Source: Chthonomonas sp. UBA2387 (GTDB lineage Bacteria; Armatimonadota; Fimbriimonadia; Fimbriimonadales; Fimbriimonadaceae). Taken from it: a stretch of DNA of 17,907 bases. The stretch covers positions 1 through 17,907 of the forward strand of contig DDSP01000065.1 in assembly GCA_002343445.1 (NCBI GenBank). Reading direction: 5' to 3'. A program made the position numbers and the translations under genes. Shown in pieces: positions 1 through 6,729 of the stretch (positions within the stretch are counted from its first letter, which is position 1; every line of letters starts with the position of its first letter). The notes below the pieces were generated by a model that was not told the DNA's origin, searched no databases, and saw only the letters and a program-made list of their open reading frames with translations.

Positions 1-116
1 ATTAATGAGACACTACACTAGCCGGGCCCCAGTCAGAAGTCTACTGGGTTACCGAAGTACAGTGGCAAGACTGCTGGAAAGATCTCCGGAACAAGGTCCA
101 TGAGGTAGCCGGTCTC

Positions 117-704
117 TTGCGTGATGCAGAGGGACATCTATCAGAGGCCGCCATGTACCACGAAGCTCTGTTGCAGCCTGGGAGCAAGCATCTCGAAATG
201 CCAGATACTAGAGGCAACATCGTCGGCCCGATGACGATCGATCTGGTCGAGCAAGCACTTGAAGCCTTGGCAAGGCTCGAGGCCATGAGGCGATTTGCTG
301 GTGACCCGAGGCTGCAGTCGTACGCCGAGGCGACAGTCAAGGCTCGCGAATCCGTAGTTGCCTGGATTGCCTACAAGAACCGCGAGGCGCACGCGAATGG
401 CAGGACCGCCGAGAGAGTCGAGCAGGCTCGCGCAGAACTTGATGCGAACCTTATGGCCCTCCGACTTGCCTGGGAACAGCTCCAAATCGAAAGCCTTGGG
501 AGCGAGGATGCCGCGCGAGTGATCAAGTTGCGGACCGCTGAAACGGCAAGGCTTCAGGGACTCCTCAATGGCAACGGCATTCTATCCCTTATTGATGCCC
601 TGCACGATGCTGAGACGTCGGTACGTCACGAGGACTACGCTCAAGGGCTGACAACAGTGGTCGAGAGGCTGCAGCGCACACGAAGTACTTTAGAAGAGGC
701 CTAG
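117..704 (+). CDS. Hypothetical helical protein, start uncertain
   Basis: I do not recognise this family. The product (195 aa from TTG 117) is rich in Ala, Glu, Leu and Arg with almost no Pro or Gly in the middle, so it is probably mostly alpha-helical, perhaps coiled coil over residues 35-130. No signal peptide or membrane segment is visible. The start is unclear: the same frame is open back to position 9 (stops TAA and TGA at 3-8) and the upstream part also reads like protein. Candidate starts are TTG 117 (GAGG 11 bases upstream) and ATG 153, which has the better placed AGAGG at 143-147. A frameshift or an unusual start further upstream is possible. The gene ends 18 bases before the end of the convergent HEPN gene. 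Base composition looks slightly less GC-rich than the transporter genes, so an accessory origin is possible but unproven. Confidence 0.6.
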   Translation: MRDAEGHLSEAAMYHEALLQPGSKHLEMPDTRGNIVGPMTIDLVEQALEALARLEAMRRFAGDPRLQSYAEATVKARESVVAWIAYKNREAHANGRTAERVEQARAELDANLMALRLAWEQLQIESLGSEDAARVIKLRTAETARLQGLLNGNGILSLIDALHDAETSVRHEDYAQGLTTVVERLQRTRSTLEEA

Positions 705-722
705 CCCATCGCGGTGATCGGC

Positions 723-1184
723 TCAGCGACCCGGGAACAGCAGGAATACCAAAAACGCTCTGCGTTCTGTGGCTGGCATTGTGGCGAGCCGATCCACGGC
801 ATCGTCGGCCTCCCGCACCAAGGCGATCGCTTGCGCACGGGTGTAGCGCGAGTTCGGATCGTAGTCCGCCGAGAGACGCTGGGCCTGAAGCTGCACGAAG
901 GTGTTCGCAATCGTCCTGGCATCAACGCTCCAGCTTGTGTCCTTGACGACTCGCTCGCACGCTTGCTTCGCGAGCCCATGGTTCAACGCTCTGGCCACTC
1001 GGCACCAAGCGTCGTTTCCGCGTACGGCGGCACTGCGTCCGACGAACAGGTCGGCCGCCTCTTGGGACAAGGACCGAAAGAGCGCGTAGTACGCCGTACT
1101 CACGGCTCGTGCCAAGTTAGCGTGGGTCGGACGACGCCGGTCAGCTCGACAAAGCGTGGACGCCGCCCTGATCAGGGTGTTCAG
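723..1184 (-). CDS. HEPN-domain protein (putative RNase or toxin-like)
   Basis: The core 'RAVSTAYYALFRSL' followed by 'WCRVARALNHG' fits the HEPN superfamily of small helical proteins, many of which are RNases in toxin-antitoxin, abortive infection or CRISPR systems. The RX6H motif (first Arg of RVARALNH to its His) is the usual HEPN catalytic signature. A conservative TTG start at 1115 gives 130 aa but cuts off the first helix: the codons upstream read 'RRRPTHANLARAVSTAYY', which looks like family sequence. The frame opens just after a TGA about 24 bases above 1184, and the only usable upstream starts are CTG codons at 1184 and 1175. CTG 1184 lies 4 bases after a GGAGG. The CTG start overlaps the stop of the preceding 103-aa gene by 4 bases (CTGA), so translation is probably coupled. 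The function as a toxin is inference. Confidence 0.72.
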   Translation of the reverse strand: MNTLIRAASTLCRADRRRPTHANLARAVSTAYYALFRSLSQEAADLFVGRSAAVRGNDAWCRVARALNHGLAKQACERVVKDTSWSVDARTIANTFVQLQAQRLSADYDPNSRYTRAQAIALVREADDAVDRLATMPATERRAFLVFLLFPGR

Positions 1185-1492
1185 GACGCCTCCAAGACTG
1201 CCTGGTCCTCATACAGCAGGTGCCGAATGTAGGGGTACAGGTCTCCCAGATCGTGCTGCTCCAGCACCGCTACCACGCCATCCACCAGAGCGAGAGTGCG
1301 CGACGGATCGAAGGGTGCCTGATTCGCTCGGGGGGCATAGTGGACCTTGACCAACACAGACCAATCCCCATCGTGATCACGCTCTACGGACACGTCGGCA
1401 CCATCGAACCCGTAGGCAGCCAGTTCCTTGCGAAGGAACTCGGTGATCTCGGTGGCGGCCGCCGGAGGCAGCTTGGGCTTGGGGTCGCGCAT
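1181..1492 (-). CDS. Hypothetical 103-aa protein, operon partner of the HEPN gene
   Basis: I do not recognise this protein. It is 103 aa, hydrophilic and probably cytosolic: a helical N-terminus (about residues 10-28), a strand-like stretch 'GDWSVLVKVHY' and a helical C-terminus with 'DLYPYIRHLLYED'. No nucleotidyltransferase motif of the MNT type (the common HEPN partner) is visible. It precedes the HEPN gene and overlaps its likely CTG start by 4 bases, an arrangement seen in toxin-antitoxin pairs where the first gene encodes the neutralising partner. That role is inference from position and size only. ATG 1492 is preceded by a good promoter whose -10 box ends 5 bases before the start codon, so the mRNA may be leaderless. 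Confidence 0.65.
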   Translation of the reverse strand: MRDPKPKLPPAAATEITEFLRKELAAYGFDGADVSVERDHDGDWSVLVKVHYAPRANQAPFDPSRTLALVDGVVAVLEQHDLGDLYPYIRHLLYEDQAVLEAS

Positions 1493-1497
1493 GCCTC

Positions 1498-1527
1498 AAT
1501 GTAGCACAGGACGCGGCCAAACGCCAA
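1498..1527 (-). promoter_or_regulatory. Promoter of the 103-aa/HEPN gene pair
   Basis: On the minus strand TTGGCG (1527-1522) and TACATT (1503-1498) are separated by 18 bases, a good match to a housekeeping sigma promoter. Transcription would begin about at ATG 1492, predicting a leaderless or nearly leaderless mRNA. Prediction by eye. Confidence 0.5.
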
Positions 1528-1567
1528 CCAGAATATGCCCCGCGCGCCATCCGGCCCCGGCTGGCCG

Positions 1568-1573
1568 TACAAT
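1568..1573 (+). promoter_or_regulatory. -10 box of the sugar transporter operon
   Basis: TACAAT lies 9 bases before ATG 1583. Transcription would start within a few bases of the start codon, again suggesting a leaderless mRNA. There is no clear -35 hexamer at the usual distance (the stretch is GC-rich), so an activator or an extended -10 may be needed. Prediction by eye. Confidence 0.35.
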
Positions 1574-1582
1574 GAAGCAACG

Positions 1583-4021
1583 ATGACCCGAAGATGGATC
1601 CTCGCGGCTGGCGCAATGGCGATGGCGTGGTGCGCCGCGCCCGCCGTCTCCGCCAAGGACGAGCGGCAGACCGTCGTGGTCTGGGGCCTCGGGCTCGGCC
1701 CCGATTCCAAGGGCCTCGAAGCCACGATCCGGGAGTTCGAGAAGCGCTGGCCGCAGTACAAGATCCGCATCCTCAGCATGGGCGCGGGGCGAATGAACCC
1801 CCAAAAGCTCATGACCAGCATCGTCGGCAACGTCCCGCCCGACGCCATCCACCAAGACCGGTTCACCATCGGCGACTGGGCCAGCCGAGGCGCGTTCCGC
1901 CCGCTCGACGACCTGATGGCCCGAGACGCCGGCAAGGACCCCTACACCCCCCGGCCCGACCAGTACTACGAAGCCACCTGGCAGGAAGCCAGCTACAACG
2001 GGCAGGTGTACGCCATCCCCATGGCGGCGGACAACCGCGCCCTCTACTGGAACCGCAAAATCTTCCGCGAGAAGGCCAAGGAACTGCGCGCCGCAGGCCT
2101 GGACCCCGAGCGTCCGCCGCGCACGTGGAGCGAATTGCTCGCCTACGGCAAGGTCCTCACCGAGTACAACCCCGATGGCAAGACGCTCAAGCGAGCGGGG
2201 TTCCTGCCCAACTTCGGCAACTCATGGCTGTACATGTACGCGTTCCAAATGAACGCGAGCTTCATGTCTCCCGACGGGCGGACGTGCACGCTGTACACCC
2301 CCGAAGCCGAGAAGGCCCTCGAGTTCATCGTCAAAGGCTACGACCAGGTGGGCGGCTACGAGAACGCCAAGGCGTTCGAAACGGGCTTTCAAGGCGGCGA
2401 GAACGACCCGTTCATCATCGGCAAAGTCGCCATGAAGATCGACGGCGACTGGATCATCGGCAGCCTTGCCCGCTACGGTCCGAACCTCGACTTCGCCACG
2501 GCGCCGCCTCCCGTGCCCGACGACCGCTACCACAAGCGCGGCGCGTTCGCGAACGAAACCGAAACCTACGTTTCCTGGGTGGGCGGGTTCAGCTACGCCA
2601 TCCCCAACGGGGCGCGCAACGTGGACGGCGGGTGGCAGTGGATCAAGTGGGCGACGAGCACCGAGGCCCGACTGATCGACATGGCCGCCCAACGCGATTG
2701 GGAGCGCCGGCGCGGCCGCACGTTCGTCCCCCGCATTCAAGCGAACAAGGAAACGAACGAGAAGATGTTCGTTCAGTTCAAGCCCGGCGACCCCAAGTTC
2801 GCCGAAGCGGTTAGGTCGCACATTGACCTCATGCCCGTCTCGCGCATGCGCCCCGTGACGTTTGTGGGCCAACCCCTGTGGGACGAACACGTGCGCGCAT
2901 TGGAAGCCGCCGCCATGCAGCGCAAGTCTCCCGAGCAGGCGCTCAAGGACGGCCAAGCCGTAGTCCAGCGCGAACTCGACGCCGTTCTCGGCGCGTCGGC
3001 GTACCCGACTCTCGACATGCGCTTGCCCCAAGGCATCGGCATCGGCCTGACGGTGGCGGCGGTGATCGGCTGGATGATCTGGCTCAAGCGTCAGCGTCTC
3101 GGCCCGCTCGCGAGGGCCGAAGCCAAGTGGGCGTACCTGTTCATCGCGCCCTGGCTGATCGGCTTTTTGGTGTTCACGCTGGGCCCGATGGTGGCTTCGC
3201 TGTTCTTCAGCTTCACCCAGTACAACGTGATCTCGCCCGCGCGTTGGGTCGGGGTCAAGAACTACACCGACCTGTTCGCCGGCGACTGGGTGAACATGTC
3301 GAAGGCGCTCTACAACACGCTGTACCTGGCCGGGATCGGCGTGCCGCTGGGCGTTGCGACCGGCTTGGCCGTGGCCCTGCTGCTGAACTCGGCGGTGCGC
3401 GGCATGCGCTACTACCGGACCCTGTTTTATATGCCCGCCATCGTGCCGACGGTGGCGAGCGCCGTCCTGTGGATCTGGTTGCTCACCAGCGACCCCAACA
3501 AGGGGTTGATCAACGCGGCCTGGAACGCGACGTTCTCCCAGTGGTTTGGCACGCCGCCGCCGGGATGGCTGAACGCCGAGGCGTGGGCCAAGCCGTCGCT
3601 CATCCTGATGGGCATGTGGGGCGCGGGCAGCGGCATGATCCTATGGCTCGCGGGCCTCAAGGGCGTCCCCGGCCAACTCTACGAAGCGGCGTCGATCGAC
3701 GGCGCCACGCCGCGCCAGCAGTTCTGGGCCGTGACGTTGCCGCAACTCAGCCCGATCGTGTTCTTCAACCTGGTGATGGGCTTTATCGGGGCTCTGCAGG
3801 AGTTCGACCGCGTGTACGTGATGAAGCCCGCCGAGGGCTCCGCCGGCCCTGCCGATTCGTTGCTCGTGCCCGTGTACCACCTGTTCGTGAACGGGTTCAA
3901 CTACTTCAAGATGGGCTACGCCAGCGCCCTGGCCTGGGTCATCTTCGGGGTCATCCTGCTGCTGACGGCCTTCCAATTCAAACTCGCCCCGCGATGGGTC
4001 CACTACGAGGCGGAGAAGTGA
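1583..4021 (+). CDS. Sugar ABC transporter: solute-binding protein fused to MalF-type permease
   Basis: An 812-aa protein joining two subunits that are usually separate. Residues 1-24 are a signal peptide ending near AVSA. Residues about 28-475 form a family 1 extracellular solute-binding protein, with typical segments such as 'YAIPMAADNRALYWNRKIF'. A membrane segment follows at about 482-500, then a MalF-like six-helix permease at about 515-805. The permease carries the EAA loop 'EAASIDGATPRQQFW...LPQL' (from residue 701), which docks the ATPase. The likely substrate is a sugar or oligosaccharide. The binding protein is thus tethered to its own channel at a 1:1 ratio. The start was set at ATG 1583 because it opens directly on the signal peptide; an in-frame ATG at 1535 would add a non-signal-like leader. 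The second permease follows after the cassette. No ATPase gene is in the window, so one encoded elsewhere must serve it. Confidence 0.92.
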   Translation: MTRRWILAAGAMAMAWCAAPAVSAKDERQTVVVWGLGLGPDSKGLEATIREFEKRWPQYKIRILSMGAGRMNPQKLMTSIVGNVPPDAIHQDRFTIGDWASRGAFRPLDDLMARDAGKDPYTPRPDQYYEATWQEASYNGQVYAIPMAADNRALYWNRKIFREKAKELRAAGLDPERPPRTWSELLAYGKVLTEYNPDGKTLKRAGFLPNFGNSWLYMYAFQMNASFMSPDGRTCTLYTPEAEKALEFIVKGYDQVGGYENAKAFETGFQGGENDPFIIGKVAMKIDGDWIIGSLARYGPNLDFATAPPPVPDDRYHKRGAFANETETYVSWVGGFSYAIPNGARNVDGGWQWIKWATSTEARLIDMAAQRDWERRRGRTFVPRIQANKETNEKMFVQFKPGDPKFAEAVRSHIDLMPVSRMRPVTFVGQPLWDEHVRALEAAAMQRKSPEQALKDGQAVVQRELDAVLGASAYPTLDMRLPQGIGIGLTVAAVIGWMIWLKRQRLGPLARAEAKWAYLFIAPWLIGFLVFTLGPMVASLFFSFTQYNVISPARWVGVKNYTDLFAGDWVNMSKALYNTLYLAGIGVPLGVATGLAVALLLNSAVRGMRYYRTLFYMPAIVPTVASAVLWIWLLTSDPNKGLINAAWNATFSQWFGTPPPGWLNAEAWAKPSLILMGMWGAGSGMILWLAGLKGVPGQLYEAASIDGATPRQQFWAVTLPQLSPIVFFNLVMGFIGALQEFDRVYVMKPAEGSAGPADSLLVPVYHLFVNGFNYFKMGYASALAWVIFGVILLLTAFQFKLAPRWVHYEAEK

Positions 4022-4030
4022 GGGAGAGTG

Positions 4031-4072
4031 TTCAGTGTTCAGTGTTCAGTGTTCAGTGTTCAGTGTTCAGTG
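4031..4072 (+). repeat. Left-end heptamer array, six TTCAGTG units
   Basis: Six perfect tandem copies of TTCAGTG, 10 bases after the stop of the upstream permease. The array is preceded by GAGTG, which extends the pattern outward. It is oriented opposite to the degenerate array at 4481-4508. Confidence 0.95.
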
Positions 4073-4101
4073 CGGAATTTCAGCTTGAGTCGAGGTGAGC
4101 G

Positions 4102-4491
4102 TTGGCGTACCAATCGTTTGAAGAGCTAGAGGTTTGGAAGCGGTCGATGGGCGCAGCGGTGCTGATCTACACGTGCCTCCGGGACTGCCGCGATTTCGGC
4201 CTTCGCGAACAGATGCAGCGATCGGCGGTTTCGATTCCGTCGAACATCGCCGAGGGTGCTGAGCGTGGGGGATTGGACTTTGCGCGCTATCTGAAGATTG
4301 CCCTCGGCTCCGCCGCTGAACTGCGAACCCAGTGCTACATTGCTCGAGATGTCGGCGCTCTGAAACCCGAAGATGCAGAGACTCTGGTCGCCGAGTTGAA
4401 GGAGGTTTCGCGGATGCTCTCCAGTTTGTCGCGAACCGTGACCTCGCGTGCCAAGACGCCCTTTGCCAGCACCTCCGACCCTGAAGACTGA
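4102..4491 (+). CDS. Four-helix-bundle protein (23S rRNA IVS / S23 family)
   Basis: A 129-aa protein of the family named after ORFs in 23S rRNA intervening sequences, related to the Avd accessory protein of diversity-generating retroelements. Hallmarks are the opening 'SFEELEVWKRSM' and the central 'FGLREQMQRSAVSIPSNIAEGAERG' region (about residues 33-57). Four long helices are expected. Family members form pentameric barrels with a basic surface thought to bind nucleic acid; the cellular role is unknown. The start is TTG 4102, supported by GAGGTGA at 4092-4098, 6 bases upstream of the TTG counting from GAGG. The last codons and the stop lie within the right-end heptamer array, so the terminal repeat encodes the C-terminus. 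It is an intruder between two permease genes with no expected role in transport. Confidence 0.88.
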   Translation: MAYQSFEELEVWKRSMGAAVLIYTCLRDCRDFGLREQMQRSAVSIPSNIAEGAERGGLDFARYLKIALGSAAELRTQCYIARDVGALKPEDAETLVAELKEVSRMLSSLSRTVTSRAKTPFASTSDPED

Positions 4492-4510
4492 ATCCTGAAC
4501 CCTGAACACT
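4481..4510 (-). repeat. Right-end heptamer array, four CTGAANN units plus CT
   Basis: Units CTGAAGA, CTGAATC, CTGAACC and CTGAACA stand exactly in phase at 4481-4508, followed by CT. Read on the minus strand they are NNTTCAG, the same core as the left array. The outermost unit matches the left end perfectly; the inner units differ only in the two variable bases. The first two units overlap the stop codon of the four-helix-bundle gene. Confidence 0.85.
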
Positions 4511-4516
4511 TAGACC

Positions 4517-6256
4517 ATGTCCCCCGAAATCCTCTTCGCCATAGGAACGCTGGCCGCCTGGGTTGGTGCGTTCGCCGGGTTGAGGGCGGTGTACTTGGTC
4601 CTCCAACTCGTGTTCCGGACGCCGGGGACCGATGGCGTCAGGCTGCGCGGCGCGTTGATCGCTTCCTCTCTCACCGCTGCGCTCGGATTCATCGTCGCGG
4701 GCAGCACGCCGTTCGACCCCGGACGCGAGGTGGGCGAGGGTATTCGTGTCCCGCTGGTCTGGATCTACATGCCGTTCTTCGGCTGGGCGGTGGCGGCGTC
4801 GGTCGTGATGATCGCGTTGCGCATGATCCAAGCGTTCCTTGCCCTCTCGCAGATCGAGCGAGTCGAGAGGCTGAAGGCGTCGGGCGCATGGACGGTCTTC
4901 GGCATCGTTTCGGCGTTCGGGGCCAACGCGACGGGAGTCCAGGCTACGCTGTTCCGGGGCGTCGTGCCGGTATCCGTCTCGTGGCTGGCAGGAACCGTGT
5001 TTCTGGCCGTGGCCGCAATGGCGGCGATGGTTTCGGCGGCGAGGTTCACCTCGGGACGGGGCGTCTCTAAGGCCATCGCGACCCACTCGGCGCTGGTCGT
5101 CGGTTCGTTCGTCTTCGGGCTGCCGTTCGCGTGGCTCGTCATCACCAGCTTCAAAGAAGATCGGGACATGGCCTCGGCGAACGGCATCGTGTGGGTGCCG
5201 CGCGTGCAGATCGAGGTCCCCTACAACGACCCCGACGACCCATTGCTGGTCACCCAACACGAAGGCCGCCGCGTCGAGACCTCGATCATCGAGCGCCGAT
5301 CGGATGGCATGCTGATCTTGGACATCGTGAAGCCCGCCGCGTTGCGCGGCGTCACGCTGGAGCGGCGAACGGACGAGGTCACCGAGATTCCCAAGATGAT
5401 CCCGCTCGTATCGCAAGTGCAGGACGGCGAGACGGTCATGGGCAAGGTGATCAAGGAACTCGACGACGGACGCCGACGCGTCGAAATCCTGGAGCCCGCC
5501 AGCCGCAAGGGCGAGGTGTTCGAAAGCAACCCCGGCGACCTGGAGCCCGTGCGCAAGATCGGCCTGCGCACGCGGAACTACTCCGATGCGCTCGAGTTCC
5601 TGCCGCCCGAAACCCAGATGGGCTTGGTCTATCTCAAGAACACGCTGCTCATCGTGGTGCTGAGCGTGCTGGGCACGTTGGGCAGCTCGGCCATCGTGGC
5701 TTATGCGTTTTCGCGCTTGCGGTTTCCGGGCAAGAACGTGCTGTTCATGGTGCTGCTGAGCACGATGATGCTCCCCGGCGCGGTCACGCTGTTGCCCACG
5801 TTCCTCATCTTCCGGGCGTTCGGGATGATCGACACGCTGTATCCCATTTGGATTCCCGCCTTCTTCGCCTCGGCGTTCAACGTGTTTCTGTTGCGCCAGT
5901 TCTTCATGACCATCCCGATGGAACTTGAGGATGCGGCGAAGATCGACGGGTGTTCTTACCTGCGGACGTTTTGGCAGGTGATGCTGCCACAGGTGAAGCC
6001 CGCTCTGGCCGTCATCGCGATTTGGACGTTCATGGGCGCGTGGAACAACTTCATGGGCCCGCTGATCTACGTCAACTCGCCCGAGAACATGCCGATCGCC
6101 TATGCGCTGCAGCTGTTCCAAGGCGACCGAGGCACTGAACCCGGCTTGCTGATGGCGATGGCGACGATGTCCATGCTTCCCGTTTTGGCGCTGTTCTTCT
6201 TCGCGCAGCGGTACTTCATCGAGGGTGTGACGCTGAGCGGCTTGGGTGGACGGTAG
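4517..6256 (+). CDS. Sugar ABC transporter MalG-type permease with extra N-terminal and loop domains
   Basis: 579 aa, about twice the usual 280 aa of this family. The permease core is clear: a first core helix at about 190-211 ending in 'WLVITSFK', helices from about 372 on, and the EAA loop 'DAAKIDGCSYLRTFWQVMLPQ' near residue 470. There are two additions. First, residues 1-180 hold about five hydrophobic stretches (about 4-32, 45-62, 78-110, 123-140, 148-175) with no family I recognise. Second, the loop after the first core helix, normally a few tens of residues, spans about 213-365 and contains two similar beta-rich repeats (about 236-291 and 296-346), probably on the outer face of the membrane. 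It partners the fused binding protein/permease upstream. ATG 4517 now lacks a Shine-Dalgarno sequence, its likely original one being displaced by the cassette. Confidence 0.9.
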   Translation: MSPEILFAIGTLAAWVGAFAGLRAVYLVLQLVFRTPGTDGVRLRGALIASSLTAALGFIVAGSTPFDPGREVGEGIRVPLVWIYMPFFGWAVAASVVMIALRMIQAFLALSQIERVERLKASGAWTVFGIVSAFGANATGVQATLFRGVVPVSVSWLAGTVFLAVAAMAAMVSAARFTSGRGVSKAIATHSALVVGSFVFGLPFAWLVITSFKEDRDMASANGIVWVPRVQIEVPYNDPDDPLLVTQHEGRRVETSIIERRSDGMLILDIVKPAALRGVTLERRTDEVTEIPKMIPLVSQVQDGETVMGKVIKELDDGRRRVEILEPASRKGEVFESNPGDLEPVRKIGLRTRNYSDALEFLPPETQMGLVYLKNTLLIVVLSVLGTLGSSAIVAYAFSRLRFPGKNVLFMVLLSTMMLPGAVTLLPTFLIFRAFGMIDTLYPIWIPAFFASAFNVFLLRQFFMTIPMELEDAAKIDGCSYLRTFWQVMLPQVKPALAVIAIWTFMGAWNNFMGPLIYVNSPENMPIAYALQLFQGDRGTEPGLLMAMATMSMLPVLALFFFAQRYFIEGVTLSGLGGR

Positions 6257-6306
6257 CCGGCGCTTGCGGTTGGCGGTTGCTCCTCAATCTGGGCCATGCA
6301 ATCGTC

Positions 6307-6729
6307 TCACTCGGCATTGTCGGGCTGGTTCCGCAAACGAGCCACCAGTTCGTCCACACGAGCTGCGACTTCGTCCCGAATCCGCCTGACGACTTCAAGC
6401 GATTGGCCAGCGGGATCGTCCAAGCCCCAATCTTCCGCCACCAGGAACTTGGTGGGGCAGGCTTCCGCATTCACACCACAACCCATGGAGACGATCCGCT
6501 CGGCCCAGGACACCATCTCGGGCGTCAGAGCCTTCGGCGTTTGCCCATCGAGAGGGACTGCGATTTCCGCCATCGCCTGTGCGACCACCGGGTTGATCCT
6601 TCCGCCGCCCAGAGTCCCAGCCGACATCGCATGAGAAGCGATCCCTTGAGATTGCGCCGCGCGATTGAACAGAGCCTCCGCCATTTGGGAACGCCCCGCG
6701 TTGTGCACGCAAACGAAGAGGACCTTCAT
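6307..6729 (-). CDS. arsC: Arsenate reductase, thioredoxin-coupled low-molecular-weight phosphatase type
   Basis: 140 aa, the normal length. It reduces arsenate to arsenite in the cytosol for export by Acr3. The P-loop 'CVHNAGRS' (CX5R, nucleophile Cys7) lies just after the first strand; Cys84 and Cys91 in 'SMGCGVNAEACP' match the second and third redox cysteines of the ArsC type; 'WGLDDPAG' (about 101-108) carries the general acid Asp-Pro. These features separate it from glutaredoxin-linked ArsC and from plain phosphotyrosine phosphatases. ATG 6729 overlaps the acr3 stop codon by 4 bases (ATGA). A longer open frame upstream is only an alternative reading of acr3. It is the last gene of the ars operon and converges on the sugar permease 50 bases away. 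Confidence 0.95.
   Translation of the reverse strand: MKVLFVCVHNAGRSQMAEALFNRAAQSQGIASHAMSAGTLGGGRINPVVAQAMAEIAVPLDGQTPKALTPEMVSWAERIVSMGCGVNAEACPTKFLVAEDWGLDDPAGQSLEVVRRIRDEVAARVDELVARLRNQPDNAE

Larger units (their letters stand above)
4027..4510 (+). mobile_element. 484-bp four-helix-bundle cassette with inverted heptamer ends
   Basis: The outer 9 bases AGTGTTCAG (4027-4035) recur as the exact reverse complement CTGAACACT (4502-4510). Inside each end is an array of TTCAG-based heptamers in opposite orientation (4031-4072 and 4481-4508). The only gene inside is the four-helix-bundle protein. Deleting the cassette joins AGGGAG (4021-4026) to TAGACC-ATG (4511-4519), restoring a Shine-Dalgarno spacing of 6 bases for the downstream permease. 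No target duplication longer than 2 bases and no transposase are visible. Calling it mobile is inference from structure, and how it moves is unknown. Confidence 0.6.

Noticed and set aside
1176..1184. Isolated GTGTTCAGG resembling the cassette end
   Set aside because: Single copy, lies inside the HEPN coding region, with no paired inverted copy or four-helix-bundle gene nearby; chance match.
2222..3031. Minus-strand open frame of 269 codons
   Set aside because: Antisense to the solute-binding domain, with biased composition and no recognisable motif.
4031..4072. Possible CRISPR or VNTR array
   Set aside because: Units are 7 bases with no spacers, and there is a matching inverted array at the other end of the gene, so it is treated as a cassette end.
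4067..6121. Long open frame (about 684 codons) on the minus strand
   Set aside because: It runs antisense to the four-helix-bundle and permease genes, is made of low-complexity Arg/His/Asp-rich sequence and shows no domain; it is a GC-rich shadow.
6257..6306. Terminator between the sugar permease and arsC
   Set aside because: The 50-base convergent gap is GC-rich, but I find no convincing stem followed by a T run on either strand.
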